Shown here: piece after piece, positions 15,869 to 25,711 of the stretch
Layout of the letters: the number at the start of each line of letters is the position of its first letter
How positions within the stretch are numbered: position 1 is the first letter of the stretch
Source: Lacisediminihabitans profunda
GTDB lineage: Bacteria > Actinomycetota > Actinomycetes > Actinomycetales > Microbacteriaceae
DNA: 64,000 bases
Assembly: GCF_008040105.1 (NCBI RefSeq)
Contig: NZ_VRMG01000015.1
Location: forward strand, 124,001 to 188,000
Reading direction: 5' to 3'
Made by a program: the position numbers and the translations under genes
Notes under the pieces: generated by a model
Databases searched by the model: none
Seen by the model: only the letters and a program-made list of their open reading frames with translations
What the model was told of the DNA's origin: nothing

Positions 15869-17319
15869 TGCAGCCGATGAGCCGCCGTACCGCCCTCACG
15901 CTGGGCGGCGTCGGTGCCGCTCTCGTTCTTGCGGGGGGCGCCGGGTTGGTCTGGGACGTCTCCACGAACTCCGGCTCGCCCCCACCCTCGCCCCGCGGGA
16001 GGGAGCTAGCCCAACCCCGGATCATTCGCAGCGCCAACGGCACACTCGACGTGACGCTCATCGCGAGCCCCTCCCCGGTCGTCATCGGCGGCACGTCTGT
16101 CACTGCCCTGGCCTACAACGGATCGCTCCCGGGGCCGACACTCCTGGTGCGTCCAGGAGACACACTGACGGTGACGCTCACGAACCGGCTGAACGATCCG
16201 ACGAACCTGCACACTCACGGGCTCCACGTGTCGCCGGCCGGTTCGAGCGACAACGTGTTCCGCCGCATCGACCCTGGCACGACGGCCGAGTACCGCTACG
16301 AGATCCCGACTGACCATCCTCCCGGGCTCTTCTGGTATCACCCCCACCACCACGGGATGGCCGCCCAACAGGTGTTCGGTGGGCTCTACGGCGCGATCAT
16401 CGTGGAGGATCCCGCTCCGATTCCGGCGACGACCGAGCGAGTCCTCATCGTGTCGGACCTGACGTTCGACGCGTCCGGGACCATCGCGGCGGCCTCGCAA
16501 ATGGACCGGATGCGCGGACGCGAGGGCACCACCGTGCTGCTGAACGGTCAGGTCGGCGCGACGATGACCGCGCATCCTGGGGACCAAGAACGCTGGCGGA
16601 TCGTCAACGCCTGCACCTCCCGCTACCTCGACCTGCGGCTCGACGGTCAATCGATGCGGCTCCTGGGCAACGACTCCGGCCGGTTCGCCACGCCCCGCCC
16701 GGTGGACTCCCTGACGCTGTCGCCCGGCAACCGAGCCGACGTTCTCGTCACCATGGCCGCTGGCACCTCGGTGCTGCAGACGCGGCCCGTAGATCGAGGG
16801 ACCCCAGCCGGCATGATGGGAAACCCCTCGTCCGGTGACTCGGTGAGACTCGCGACTCTGCGCGTCTCCGGCGCCGCGGCGGCCTCGTTGCCGAGCCCGC
16901 CCGGGGCCACGCCGCGGGAGCTCCGTTCCGAGCCGCTCACCGGCAGGAGGACGCTCACCCTCGCCATGGGTGGAGCCGGGATGGGCGGATCGATGATGCG
17001 TTTCACCATCGACGGTCGCGACTTCGATGCCGCCCGCGTCGACCAGACCGTCGCCGCCGGCGCGATCGAGGAGTGGACCATCGTCAACACGAGCCCGATG
17101 GATCACCCCTTCCACCTCCACGTCTGGCCCATGCAGGTCATCGAGACGGGCGGCCAGTCCTTCGCGACACCGACCTGGCAGGACGTCGTGAACGTGCCGG
17201 CCCGCAGCCAATCGCGGGTTCGCATCGCCTTCGAGGACTTCACCGGCACCGCCGTCTATCACTGCCACATCCTCGACCATGAGGACAACGGCATGATGGG
17301 CGTCATCTCCGTGGTGTGA
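15868..17319 (+). CDS. Tat-exported multicopper oxidase
   Basis: 483 residues. The start carries a twin-arginine signal (SRRTALTLGG plus a hydrophobic stretch to about residue 28). Three cupredoxin domains hold all four copper motifs: HTHGLH, WYHPHHH, HPFHLHVW near the C-terminus, and YHCHILDHEDNGMM with the type-1 copper Cys and Met. A methionine-rich stretch (MGGAGMGGSMM) resembles cuprous-oxidase substrate sites of CueO/CopA. It likely oxidises Cu(I) outside the membrane as copper defence. The CDF-like transporter gene follows about 90 bases downstream. Confidence 0.93.
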   Translation: MQPMSRRTALTLGGVGAALVLAGGAGLVWDVSTNSGSPPPSPRGRELAQPRIIRSANGTLDVTLIASPSPVVIGGTSVTALAYNGSLPGPTLLVRPGDTLTVTLTNRLNDPTNLHTHGLHVSPAGSSDNVFRRIDPGTTAEYRYEIPTDHPPGLFWYHPHHHGMAAQQVFGGLYGAIIVEDPAPIPATTERVLIVSDLTFDASGTIAAASQMDRMRGREGTTVLLNGQVGATMTAHPGDQERWRIVNACTSRYLDLRLDGQSMRLLGNDSGRFATPRPVDSLTLSPGNRADVLVTMAAGTSVLQTRPVDRGTPAGMMGNPSSGDSVRLATLRVSGAAAASLPSPPGATPRELRSEPLTGRRTLTLAMGGAGMGGSMMRFTIDGRDFDAARVDQTVAAGAIEEWTIVNTSPMDHPFHLHVWPMQVIETGGQSFATPTWQDVVNVPARSQSRVRIAFEDFTGTAVYHCHILDHEDNGMMGVISVV

Positions 17320-17408
17320 CGGTGGTGGCCTCCACCGCCGCCCGGACGCTCGATCGCGAGCACGGTCGACCTGTGCGGCGCCCGAGGGACGAAGGCTCGG
17401 ACTAGCCG

Positions 17409-18065
17409 ATGAACCCGGCCCGAACGGAACAGCTCAACCGACACGCCCTTCGGCTTGCCGGTTTCACGGTGGCCTACAACGTGCTGGAGGGCATCGTCGC
17501 CATCGCCGCCGGCATCACGGCCGGCCTGGTCTCCCTCATCGGATTCGGTTTCGACTCCGGCATCGAATCCGCGACCGCGATACTCGTCGGGCTCCGTCTC
17601 GCTGCCCGTCTGCGGCACGGCGAACGGGACGAGGCGAAGGAGCGCCGAGCTCTCAAATTCGTCTCCGTCACCTTCTTCGTCCTCGCCGCCTATGTCGTCG
17701 CCATCGGCATTCGCGACCTGGTGCTGCGGGAACAGCCGAACCCCTCTCCGGTCGGGATCGGGCTCCTCGTCGCGTCGGTCGTCGTCATGCCGATCCTGGC
17801 CGCGATGAAGAAACGCGTGGGCACCACGCTGGGCGACAGCCTCGTCCTGGCCGATGCGGCAGAGACTCGAATCTGCGTCCTGCTGAGCATTTCCACCTTG
17901 CTCGGACTCGTCCTCTTCGCCCTCACGGGGGCGGCCTGGATCGATCCCGTCGCCGGTTTCGTGATCGCCGTCTTCGCCATCAACGAAGGTCGCGAAGCCT
18001 GGCACGGGGAACTCGAAGAAGACGACCACCACACCCGCCGCGAACACGAGACCAGCGGGCAGTGA
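17409..18065 (+). CDS. cation diffusion facilitator-like membrane transporter
   Basis: 218 residues with five or six transmembrane helices. The LAGFTVAYNVLEGIVAIAAG and FDSGIESATAILVGLRL strings match the CDF/cation transporter family: the conserved Asp in GFDSGIE is a metal-binding position, and a second acidic pair lies at LVLADAAETR. The cytoplasmic C-terminal domain of full CDF proteins is absent; instead a short tail EEDDHHTRREHE carries acidic and His residues. It probably exports a divalent metal. It follows the multicopper oxidase and converges on the His-rich DMT transporter gene. Confidence 0.82.
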   Translation: MNPARTEQLNRHALRLAGFTVAYNVLEGIVAIAAGITAGLVSLIGFGFDSGIESATAILVGLRLAARLRHGERDEAKERRALKFVSVTFFVLAAYVVAIGIRDLVLREQPNPSPVGIGLLVASVVVMPILAAMKKRVGTTLGDSLVLADAAETRICVLLSISTLLGLVLFALTGAAWIDPVAGFVIAVFAINEGREAWHGELEEDDHHTRREHETSGQ

Positions 18066-18121
18066 CCGGCTGGACACCGCCCGCGAGGAGCGCTTCTCGG
18101 AGACCGCGCGTCGAGACGGCT

Positions 18122-19168
18122 CTAGTGGTCGTGCCGATGGTGCGAGTCGGGGTAGTGCTCATGGGTGTGAGTGATCGGCTCGTGAGCGTGCTCGTGCTTG
18201 TGCCGCTCGCCCGGCGCAACCACTCCCTCGTGTTCGTGCTGGTGGTGCTCGTCGTGAGTGTGCCAGTGATCGTGCGTGACAGCGTCGTGGGTGTGCTCGT
18301 GCTCGTGGCGTTCCGTGAGATGCAGCCACACGCCGAAGGCCATGAGGACCCCCGCGACCACGATCGGGATCGACACACTCGCGCCGAGGGCGATGGCGAG
18401 CACGGCGCCGAAGAACGGGGCTATCGAGAAATAGGCCCCGGCCCGCGCCGTGCCGACGAACCTCATGGCCACGATGAAGAGAACCAGGCTCACACCGTAG
18501 GCGAAGAACCCGACCACCATCGCGGCGGCGGTGGTGAAGGCGGGTGGCACCTGCGCACCGAGGGCAAAGGCGATCACCAGGTTCACCGGGCCCGCGACTC
18601 CCCCCTTGACCGCGGCGAGCCAGGTCGCATCGTTCAGGGCGATCTTGCGAGTCAGATTGTTGTCGATGCCCCAGCTGAGGCACGCGCCGAGGATCGCCAA
18701 CGACGGCCACACGGTGCCGAGGTCTGCCCCGGTCGGGATGCTGAGCACCACCGCCCCCGCCACGATCGCGGCCATGCCGAGAGCAATTCGACGGTCGAAG
18801 TTCTCTTTGAACACGAACCACGCCAGAAGGGCCGTAAACACGCCCTCCGCGTTCAGAAGGAGCGATGCTCCCGTCGCGGGCATGCCCGACAGGCCGAACA
18901 TGAGCAACACCGGGCCGAGGATGCCTCCGAAGCCCACCGCGCCCACCAAGGGCAGGAGTTCACCTCGCGGGAGACGCACACGAGGTGAGCGCCGAATGAT
19001 TCTCACCAGCCCGAGTCCGAGACCGGAACCGGCGTAGAGCAGACCGGCGAGCATCCACGGGCTGACGGACCCGAGAAGGATCTTCGCCAGCGGCGTGCCC
19101 GCCCCGAAGAGGATCGCGGCGGCAAGACCCGCCTGCACGCCCGGGCTCCGAAGACTCGTGAGTTTCAT
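18122..19168 (-). CDS. EamA/DMT-family transporter with long histidine-rich tail
   Basis: 348 residues. Residues 1-285 form a ten-helix EamA/DMT permease (AAILFGAGTPLAKILLG at the start, repeated EamA units). The last 61 residues contain about 23 histidines in HEH/HTH/HDH runs, broken by an Ala-Pro-Gly segment. The tail should face the cytoplasm and bind Zn, Ni, Co or Cu, so the protein is probably a metal (or metal-complex) exporter or a metal-regulated exporter rather than an amino-acid permease (inference). It is next to, and convergent with, the CDF-like gene. Confidence 0.85.
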   Translation of the reverse strand: MKLTSLRSPGVQAGLAAAILFGAGTPLAKILLGSVSPWMLAGLLYAGSGLGLGLVRIIRRSPRVRLPRGELLPLVGAVGFGGILGPVLLMFGLSGMPATGASLLLNAEGVFTALLAWFVFKENFDRRIALGMAAIVAGAVVLSIPTGADLGTVWPSLAILGACLSWGIDNNLTRKIALNDATWLAAVKGGVAGPVNLVIAFALGAQVPPAFTTAAAMVVGFFAYGVSLVLFIVAMRFVGTARAGAYFSIAPFFGAVLAIALGASVSIPIVVAGVLMAFGVWLHLTERHEHEHTHDAVTHDHWHTHDEHHQHEHEGVVAPGERHKHEHAHEPITHTHEHYPDSHHRHDH

Positions 19169-19221
19169 GTCCCCATTGGATCACGAGGAGGCGGCGCTTC
19201 TGCATCCTTCAGGTCTGCCAT

Positions 19222-20436
19222 TCAGGCCCGCTCGAAGACGGCGGCGAGGCCCTGCCCGCCGCCGATGCACATGGTTTCGAGGGCGTAGCGGCCGTCCATC
19301 CGCTGCAGCTGGTGGGCGAGGCCGGCGAGGATCCGCACGCCGGTGGCGCCGATCGGATGCCCGAGGGAGATCCCGCCGCCGTTCGGGTTGGTGCGCTCCC
19401 AGTCGGTCTCCGTGAAGTTCCACTCGCGGCTGACCGCGATCACCTGGGCGGCGAAAGCCTCGTTGAGCTCGATGAGGTCGAGGTCCTTCAGACCGATTCC
19501 GGCGCGCTCGAGTGCCAACTTCGTCGAGGGCACCGGGCCGAGCCCCATCCGGGTCGGGTCGACGCCGGCGCGCGCCCAGGACACGAGGCGCACGAGCGGG
19601 GTGAGGCCGAGCTCGGCAGCGCGCTCGGGGGTGGTGACGATGCACGCGGCGGCCGCATCGTTCTGGCCGCTCGAGTTGCCGGCGGTGACCGTGGCGTCCG
19701 GATCGCCCTTCGTCACCGGCTTCAGCCGGGCGAGCACCTCCACCGACGTGTCGGCACGAGGGTGTTCGTCGGTCGTGACGACGACGTCGCCCTTCCGGCC
19801 CGGCACGGTCACGGGCACGATCTCCGCGTCGAACAGCCCGGCGGTCTGTGCGGCCACCGCCCGTTGGTGCGACCGCGCCGCGAGTTCGTCCTGCTCCTCG
19901 CGGCCGATTCCGTAGTCGCGGCGGAGGTTCTCCGCCGTCTCGACCATGCCCCCGGCGGTCGGGTAGAACCTGCCGCCGGCGGTCGAGCGACCGCGGGTGA
20001 GCGCGTCGTGCAGCATGAGGCCGGCGCCCGAGATGCCGCGACGGCCCTCGACCGTGTACAGCGGGGCGTTCGACATCGACTCCACCCCGCCGGCGATCAC
20101 GAGGTCACTCGCGCCGGTCTGCACCTGCAGCGCCGCGTCGATCACCGCCTGCAGGCCCGATCCGCACCGCCGGTCCACCTGGTAGCCACCCACGGTGACG
20201 GGGAGCCGGGCATCGAGGGCCGCGACCCGGGCGATCGGTGGCGCCTCGGACGTGGGGTAGCCCTGGCCGAAGATCACGTCATCGACCAGCGAGCCGTCGA
20301 GTCCGGTTCTCGCCACCAGCTGCTCGATCACCAGGGTCGCGAGCGACAGGGCGGACAGCGTGGCGAACTGGCCGCCGAACCGGCCGACCGGGGTGCGCAG
20401 CGGCTCGCAGATCACGACCTGGCGCAACTCGGTCAT
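19222..20436 (-). CDS. pcaF: beta-ketoadipyl-CoA thiolase / acetyl-CoA acyltransferase
   Basis: 404 residues with the thiolase catalytic set: the nucleophile Cys91 in [26 protein letters not shown] with the His, and the second Cys in CIGGGQG. As last gene of the pca operon it should cleave 3-oxoadipyl-CoA to succinyl-CoA and acetyl-CoA in the cytosol. The ATG at 20436 overlaps the stop of pcaJ (ATGA). The open frame extends far upstream but that part is antisense to pcaI and pcaJ codon use and is not coding. Confidence 0.92.
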   Translation of the reverse strand: MTELRQVVICEPLRTPVGRFGGQFATLSALSLATLVIEQLVARTGLDGSLVDDVIFGQGYPTSEAPPIARVAALDARLPVTVGGYQVDRRCGSGLQAVIDAALQVQTGASDLVIAGGVESMSNAPLYTVEGRRGISGAGLMLHDALTRGRSTAGGRFYPTAGGMVETAENLRRDYGIGREEQDELAARSHQRAVAAQTAGLFDAEIVPVTVPGRKGDVVVTTDEHPRADTSVEVLARLKPVTKGDPDATVTAGNSSGQNDAAAACIVTTPERAAELGLTPLVRLVSWARAGVDPTRMGLGPVPSTKLALERAGIGLKDLDLIELNEAFAAQVIAVSREWNFTETDWERTNPNGGGISLGHPIGATGVRILAGLAHQLQRMDGRYALETMCIGGGQGLAAVFERA

Positions 20437-21077
20437 GCCGTCACCAGCGCGATCGCGAGCGGGGCGCCGGTGGCGGCCACGACCTCCTCGACCGTGACTC
20501 CGGGGGCGAGTTCGCGGAGGACCAGGCCGTCTCCGGTCACGTCGATCACGGCCAGGTCGGTGATGATCAGGCCCACGCAGCGCACCCCCGTGAGCGGCAG
20601 GCTGCAGCGCTCGACGATCTTGTGGCTGCCGTCCTTGGCCACGTGCTCCATCAGCACGATCACCCGGTCCGCGCCGTTCACGAGGTCCATGGCCCCACCC
20701 ATGCCCTTGATGAGCTTGCCGGGCACCGCCCAGTTCGCGATGTCCCCGGCGACCGAGACCTGCATCGCGCCGAGCACCGCTGTAGCGATCCGACCGCCCC
20801 GGATCATGCCGAAGCTCGCCGCGGAGTCGAAGTACGACGCACCCGGAAGCACGGTGACGGTCTCCTTGCCCGCGTTGATGAGCTTCGGATCCTCCTCGCC
20901 CTCCCACGGGTACGGGCCGACACCGAGGATGCCGTTCTCGGAATGCAGGACAACGGTGACGTCGCCCGGAATGTGGTTGGGAATCAGCGTCGGCAACCCG
21001 ATGCCGAGGTTGACATAGGTGCCATCGTGCAGCTCCAGTGCGGCACGGGCGGCCATCTCGTCGCGGGTCATCGCCAT
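20433..21077 (-). CDS. pcaJ: 3-oxoadipate CoA-transferase subunit B
   Basis: 214 residues of the beta-type family I CoA-transferase subunit. The catalytic glutamate is in [12 protein letters not shown], preceded by [34 protein letters not shown] is also conserved. With PcaI it moves CoA from succinyl-CoA to 3-oxoadipate. It overlaps pcaF (ATGA) and its ATG shares a base with the pcaI stop, so the subunits are translationally coupled. Confidence 0.94.
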   Translation of the reverse strand: MAMTRDEMAARAALELHDGTYVNLGIGLPTLIPNHIPGDVTVVLHSENGILGVGPYPWEGEEDPKLINAGKETVTVLPGASYFDSAASFGMIRGGRIATAVLGAMQVSVAGDIANWAVPGKLIKGMGGAMDLVNGADRVIVLMEHVAKDGSHKIVERCSLPLTGVRCVGLIITDLAVIDVTGDGLVLRELAPGVTVEEVVAATGAPLAIALVTA

Positions 21078-21853
21078 CAGTTTGCTCGCCTTCGTACGGT
21101 GGTCTTCTCGATCGGCAGCTCCGTCGACTGCTCGCGACTGAGCACGACGACGCGGTCGATATAGATGCCGGGCAGGTGGATCTCGTCCGGGTCCAGCTCC
21201 CCCGGCTCCACGATCTCGTCCACCTCGGCGATGGAGATGCGGCCGGACATCGCCGCGAGCGGGTTGAAGTTGCGGGTGGACTTCTCGAACACGAGGTTGC
21301 CGTGCCGGTCACCCCTCGCCGCCCGCACCAGCCCGTAGTCGGCGCGGATCGCCTGCTCGAACACGTACTCCCGATCCTCGCCGAGCGAGGAGAGCATCCG
21401 CGTCTCCTTCGCCGGGGACTGCACGGCGACGCTGCCGTCGGCGGCGTACCGCCAGGGCAGGCCGCCCTCGGAGACCATCGTGCCGACACCGGTGGCGGTG
21501 AAGAAGCCGGGGATGCCGACCCCTCCCGCGCGCAGCCGCTCGGCGAGGGTGCCCTGCGGGGTGAGTTCGACCTCGACGTCTCCCCCGAGGTACTGCCGGG
21601 CGAACTCCTTGTTCTCGCCGATGTAGGAGGCGATCACCCGGTCGATGCGCCCGGCGGCGAGCAGCTCGCCGAGCCCCCAGCCGTCGACGCCGCAGTTGTT
21701 CGACACCACCTCGAGCCCCGAGGTGCCTCGGGCGAGGAGCGCCCGGATCAACACGATCGGCACTCCGACGAGGCCGAAGCCGCCGACCGCGATCGTGGAT
21801 CCATCGGGGATGTCCGCCACGGCATCCGCGGCGGAGTGGGCTGTCTTGTCCAT
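21077..21853 (-). CDS. pcaI: 3-oxoadipate CoA-transferase subunit A
   Basis: 258 residues. Alpha-subunit features are [15 protein letters not shown] near the start, [15 protein letters not shown], the [16 protein letters not shown] loop and [16 protein letters not shown]. It pairs with PcaJ in activation of 3-oxoadipate. Its ATG abuts the pcaL stop with no gap, in line with an operon under tight coupling. Confidence 0.94.
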   Translation of the reverse strand: MDKTAHSAADAVADIPDGSTIAVGGFGLVGVPIVLIRALLARGTSGLEVVSNNCGVDGWGLGELLAAGRIDRVIASYIGENKEFARQYLGGDVEVELTPQGTLAERLRAGGVGIPGFFTATGVGTMVSEGGLPWRYAADGSVAVQSPAKETRMLSSLGEDREYVFEQAIRADYGLVRAARGDRHGNLVFEKSTRNFNPLAAMSGRISIAEVDEIVEPGELDPDEIHLPGIYIDRVVVLSREQSTELPIEKTTVRRRAN

Positions 21854-23032
21854 TCAGTTGTCTCCTGAGTCGAGGTCGGCGAAGACCGACCGGGCGATGG
21901 CGAAGGCGCCGTTTGCCGCGGGCAGTCCGGCGTAGAGAGCGGTGTGCATGAGGACCTCGGCTATTTCCGCCCTGGTCAGCCCGTTGGCGATGGCGGCCCG
22001 AACGTGCATCGCGATCTCGTTGTCGTGCCCGCCGGTGACGAGGCTCGCGAGGGTCGCGATGCTGCGCTCGCGCCTGCCGAGCCCGGGTCGGCTCCACACG
22101 TCCCCCCAGGCATACCGGGTGAGGAACTCCTGGAAGTCCGCCGTCTCGGGCGTGATCTTGGCGTTGGCCCCGTCGACGTGCGTGTCGCCGAGCACCTCTC
22201 GACGCACTCGCATCCCCCGCTCGTAGGCGGTATCGGCCGACTCGCGGAGGAGGTCGGCGAGCACCTCGGCGACGAGTACCGGCTGCTCGAGCACGGCGAG
22301 GTGGGACGCCGCGGCGATCGTCACGGAATGGGCTCCCGGGATGCGTGCCGCGAGGTTCTGCAGGTCGGCAGCCGTGGTCACAGGGTCGCTCTCGCCGCCG
22401 ACTACCACCGTCGGAACGCGGATGCCGCCGACCTCTGCCCCGCGGTCGAAGCCGGCGAGCGCCTCGCAGCAGAGGGCGTACGACTCGTCGTCGACCTCGC
22501 CCAGTTCGACCAGGGTGCGGGATGCCTCGGCCGGTGCCCGCTCCACGAAACCGGGGGCGAACCAGCGGCCGGGCGTCGCCCCGACCAGCGAGGGCGTGCC
22601 TTGGCGGCGCACCTGGCGCGCCCGATCGGCCCAGCCCTCGGCCGTGCCGATCTTCGAATCGGAGTTGAGGATCGCCAGTCCGAGCAGACGGTGCGGATGC
22701 CGCAGCGCGAGTTCGATTCCGATGGCCCCGCCGAAGGAGACCCCGGCGTAGACGAAGCGGCCGCCGCCGGTCTCGTCGACGAGCCGGATCACCGCATCCG
22801 CGAGTTCCGCGAAGTCGAACGGCGCTGACGCAACCGGGCTGGCCCCGTGCCCCGGGAGGTCGAAACGCAGCACCCGGACGGCACGCCCGGCGGGGGTGGC
22901 GCGCAGCGCGGCGAGCGCCGGACCCCAGAGCGCCGTCGTCGTGCCGAGGGAGGGGCCGAGCACCAGAAGGGTGCTCGACGTGCTCTCGGCGCCCGCGGGG
23001 TCGATCGAACAGCGCAGGGTCGGCACAGTCAT
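21854..23032 (-). CDS. pcaL: fused 3-oxoadipate enol-lactonase / 4-carboxymuconolactone decarboxylase
   Basis: 392 residues with two domains. Residues 1-255 are an alpha/beta hydrolase (enol-lactonase, PcaD) with nucleophile loop YAGVSFGGAIGIEL and a C-terminal catalytic His in AAASHLAVLEQP. Residues 265-392 are a carboxymuconolactone decarboxylase (PcaC) with DVWSRPGLGRRERSIATLA and the HVRAAIANGLTRAEI helix. Such PcaL fusions are known in actinobacteria. It catalyses the two steps from gamma-carboxymuconolactone to 3-oxoadipate. The ATG at 23032 overlaps the pcaB stop (ATGA). Confidence 0.93.
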   Translation of the reverse strand: MTVPTLRCSIDPAGAESTSSTLLVLGPSLGTTTALWGPALAALRATPAGRAVRVLRFDLPGHGASPVASAPFDFAELADAVIRLVDETGGGRFVYAGVSFGGAIGIELALRHPHRLLGLAILNSDSKIGTAEGWADRARQVRRQGTPSLVGATPGRWFAPGFVERAPAEASRTLVELGEVDDESYALCCEALAGFDRGAEVGGIRVPTVVVGGESDPVTTAADLQNLAARIPGAHSVTIAAASHLAVLEQPVLVAEVLADLLRESADTAYERGMRVRREVLGDTHVDGANAKITPETADFQEFLTRYAWGDVWSRPGLGRRERSIATLASLVTGGHDNEIAMHVRAAIANGLTRAEIAEVLMHTALYAGLPAANGAFAIARSVFADLDSGDN

Positions 23033-24363
23033 GAGGCATCTCTCTTTCTCAGGCGGGCAGCGCGTCTGGCGAGCGCGGCATCCACCACGGTCGCCGCGGC
23101 GACGAGGGTGGTGGCGGTCGACAGTTCCATCGGCACTGCCTCCGCGAACGGCGTTGGGCCGTCGATGGCCGAGGCCACCATCGCGGTCGCCTCGGCCCGG
23201 CCGCGGTCGCGGGTGAGCCGCGAGAACACCTCTTCGGAGTAGATCAGCCCGGCCGTGAGATCGACGTTGGCACGCATCCGGTCGGCATCCACGACGAGCC
23301 CGGCGAAGAGGGCGGCGGATGCCTCGGACGCCTCGACGGCGAGCGCGAGAAGCTGCCGAAGGGCCTGCCACTCGGAGTGCCACTCGCCCGCGGCCCGTTC
23401 GTCGGCCGAGGCCATCGCCGAGAACAGGGTCGAGAGCAGCCCGGGCGATCGCCCTGCGGCCGCGACGATGAGCACCGCCGTGGCCGGATTGCGTTTCTGC
23501 GGCATCGCCGACGATGAGCCGGCTCCGCCCTCGGCGACCTCGGCGACCTCGGTACGGGCGAGCACGAGCAGGTCGGCGGCGATGCGACCGAGGGCACCGA
23601 GGGCGGTCGCCAGGGCCGAGGCCAGCCGAGTGACCGGGGAGCGTTCGGCCTGCCAGCTGCGACCGGGGTCGGCGAGACCGAGCCGCGCGGCGAGCCCGGC
23701 ACGCAGCGCGGCGGGGGCGTCCGGTGAGCCGGTCAGATCCACGAAGGACGACCCGATGCCGACGGAGCCGGCGAGTTGCACGGGGGGCTCGATGCGGCCG
23801 AGAGCCGCGATCGCCGACTCGACGCCGTCGAGCCAGCCGGCGACCTTCGCCCCGAACGTGATGGGGGCCGCGTGCTGGGTGAGGGTGCGCCCGGGCATGA
23901 GGCTTCCGCGGTGCTCGTCGGCCAGGTCGGCGAGGCGGGCGCCCAGGTTGTCGAGACGATCGGCCACGACCACGATCGCCCGGGAGGCCACGAGCATCAG
24001 CGCGGAGTCGAGGATGTCCTGGCTGGTCGCACCCCGGTGGATCCAGTCGCCCGCGCCGGGCCGCTCCCGGTCGGTGTAGTCGCGAAGCGCGGCGACGAGC
24101 GGGATCACGGGGTTGCCGCCGGCGCGCGCTCCCCGGCGGAGGGCGTCACGGTCGACCCGGGCGCCCGAGAGCGAGGACGCGATCTCCTCCAGCCAGGCCG
24201 GTGCGAGGCCGGCGTCCGCCCAGGCGCCGGTGAGGGCGGCCTCGACGGCGATCAGGGCGGCGAGCACGGCGTCGTCCCCGGTCAGCGCGCAGGAGCCGCT
24301 GCCGAAGGCGAGCGGCTCGAGGAGGCCCCAGTCCGAGGCGTCGTCGCCCGGGGCGTCAGGCAC
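23029..24363 (-). CDS. pcaB: 3-carboxy-cis,cis-muconate cycloisomerase
   Basis: 444 residues of the fumarase/aspartase superfamily, with the signature loop GSSSAMPQKRNPATAV and the conserved TSQDILDSALML and LTQHAAPITFGAKV stretches. It converts 3-carboxymuconate to gamma-carboxymuconolactone. I place the start at the GTG at 24363, which overlaps the last codons of pcaG by 8 bases; the frame further upstream has out-of-frame codon use. The length then fits the family (about 440-450). Confidence 0.9.
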   Translation of the reverse strand: MPDAPGDDASDWGLLEPLAFGSGSCALTGDDAVLAALIAVEAALTGAWADAGLAPAWLEEIASSLSGARVDRDALRRGARAGGNPVIPLVAALRDYTDRERPGAGDWIHRGATSQDILDSALMLVASRAIVVVADRLDNLGARLADLADEHRGSLMPGRTLTQHAAPITFGAKVAGWLDGVESAIAALGRIEPPVQLAGSVGIGSSFVDLTGSPDAPAALRAGLAARLGLADPGRSWQAERSPVTRLASALATALGALGRIAADLLVLARTEVAEVAEGGAGSSSAMPQKRNPATAVLIVAAAGRSPGLLSTLFSAMASADERAAGEWHSEWQALRQLLALAVEASEASAALFAGLVVDADRMRANVDLTAGLIYSEEVFSRLTRDRGRAEATAMVASAIDGPTPFAEAVPMELSTATTLVAAATVVDAALARRAARLRKRDAS

Positions 24364-24949
24364 GGCGGGAGAGCGGATAGTCGATGAACACGGTCTCATT
24401 CTCGCCCTGCAGGCGGATGTCGAACCGATACTGCGCGGCTCCGTCCCGTTCGGCGACCAGGGTGGCCACCCGAGCCGCGTCCACTCCGGCCAGGAACGGG
24501 TCGGCCCCGTTCGCGGCCGGCTCGTCGGAGAAGTACGCCCGCGTGAACAGGTGGTGCAGAAGCCCCCGCGCAAACACGGTCACGAGAATGTAGGGCGCGG
24601 ACCCGGCGCGGGCCGACCCCGGCTTCACCGTGGTGAAGGAGTAGTGCCCGGAGCCATCCACCGCGGCACGCCCGAAGCCGGTGAAGGTGTAGCCGTCCCG
24701 GTGCAGGCTGCCGCGCTCCGCGACAACGGCGCCCGCGGCATCCGGCTGCCAGATCTCGATGAGGGCATCCGGCACCGGCTCGGAGTCGCCGTCGAACACC
24801 GTGCCGTGGAGGCGGATCGTCTCTGGCGCGTGGGGCGGCAGCAACTCGGGCCCGCCCGCATAGGGCAACGCGTAGCCGTAGAACGGGCCTACCGTCTGTG
24901 ACGGGGTCTGGCGCGCCGCCATCGCATGGGTCGAATCAGGCGTGGTCAT
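24356..24949 (-). CDS. pcaG: protocatechuate 3,4-dioxygenase alpha subunit
   Basis: 197 residues, the usual alpha-subunit size. It shows QTVGPFYGYALPY near the N-terminus, the intradiol fold segment IRLHGTVFDGDSEPVPDALI and EIWQPDAAG. As in other alpha subunits the iron ligands are not all kept, because catalysis uses the beta subunit's iron. It overlaps pcaH by 14 bases. Confidence 0.94.
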   Translation of the reverse strand: MTTPDSTHAMAARQTPSQTVGPFYGYALPYAGGPELLPPHAPETIRLHGTVFDGDSEPVPDALIEIWQPDAAGAVVAERGSLHRDGYTFTGFGRAAVDGSGHYSFTTVKPGSARAGSAPYILVTVFARGLLHHLFTRAYFSDEPAANGADPFLAGVDAARVATLVAERDGAAQYRFDIRLQGENETVFIDYPLSRRA

Positions 24950-25709
24950 CGTGTTCGCCCTCCATCCAGGTCGCCTTCGAACCGGTCAGCACGATGTCCC
25001 AGCGGTAGCCGATCGCCCAATCCGGCTCGGTCACATCGTGGTCGTAGTGCGCGATCAGCCTCTGCCGGGCGCTCGCGTCGGTGATCGACTGCAGGATCGG
25101 GTCGAGCGGGAAGAGCGGATCGCCGGGGAAGTACATCTGGGTGACGAGCCGCTGGGTGAATTCGGTTCCGAACAGCGAGAAGTGGATGTGAGCCGGTCGC
25201 CACGCGTTGCGGTGGTTTCTCCAGGGGTAGGCGCCCGGCTTGATCGAGGTGATGCGGTAGCTGCCGTCGTCTCCGGTGATCAGCCTGCCGGTGCCGGTGA
25301 AGTTGGGGTCGAGCGGCGCCGGATGCTGGTCGCGCTTGTGCACGTAGCGTCCGGCCGAGTTGGCCTGCCACACCTCCACCAGCTGGTTGCGCACCGGGCG
25401 TCCCTCCCCGTCGAGCACCCGTCCGGTGACGATGATGCGCTCGCCGAGCGGTTCGCCGGAGTGCTGGATGGTGAGGTCGCTCTCCTGGGGCGCCACATCG
25501 GTGTGGCCGTAGACGGGCGAGACGAGTTCGATCACCTCGGGGTCGGCACGAACGAGGTCGTGCAGCGGATGCCGCAGCGTCGCGCTCCGATAGGCCGTGA
25601 ATCCACGGTCCGGGTGATCGGCGCCGGGGGTGGCCCCCGCCTGAAGCCGGGTGATCTCGGCGGAGATCTCGGCCTGGCTCGCCAGTTCGTCTCGGGACGG
25701 GTCGGTCAT
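24936..25709 (-). CDS. pcaH: protocatechuate 3,4-dioxygenase beta subunit
   Basis: 257 residues. The non-heme Fe(III) ligands are present: Tyr122 in GRYVHKRDQHPAP, Tyr161 in GAYPWRNHRNAW, and His174/His176 in RPAHIHFSLFG. It cleaves protocatechuate between the hydroxyls to 3-carboxy-cis,cis-muconate. It starts 2 bases after the pobA stop, so it is the second gene of the operon, followed by its partner PcaG. Confidence 0.95.
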   Translation of the reverse strand: MTDPSRDELASQAEISAEITRLQAGATPGADHPDRGFTAYRSATLRHPLHDLVRADPEVIELVSPVYGHTDVAPQESDLTIQHSGEPLGERIIVTGRVLDGEGRPVRNQLVEVWQANSAGRYVHKRDQHPAPLDPNFTGTGRLITGDDGSYRITSIKPGAYPWRNHRNAWRPAHIHFSLFGTEFTQRLVTQMYFPGDPLFPLDPILQSITDASARQRLIAHYDHDVTEPDWAIGYRWDIVLTGSKATWMEGEHDDHA

Positions 25710-25711
25710 GG

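Noticed and set aside
17259-18077. A 272-codon open frame on the minus strand rich in Asp, Glu and Gly
   Set aside because: It is antisense to the CDF-like transporter, has low-complexity acidic composition and no family resemblance; the plus-strand gene explains the codon pattern.
21077-23039. Long minus-strand frame through pcaI and pcaL in another frame
   Set aside because: Arg/Pro/Gly-rich shadow typical of GC-rich genes; pcaI and pcaL are certain.
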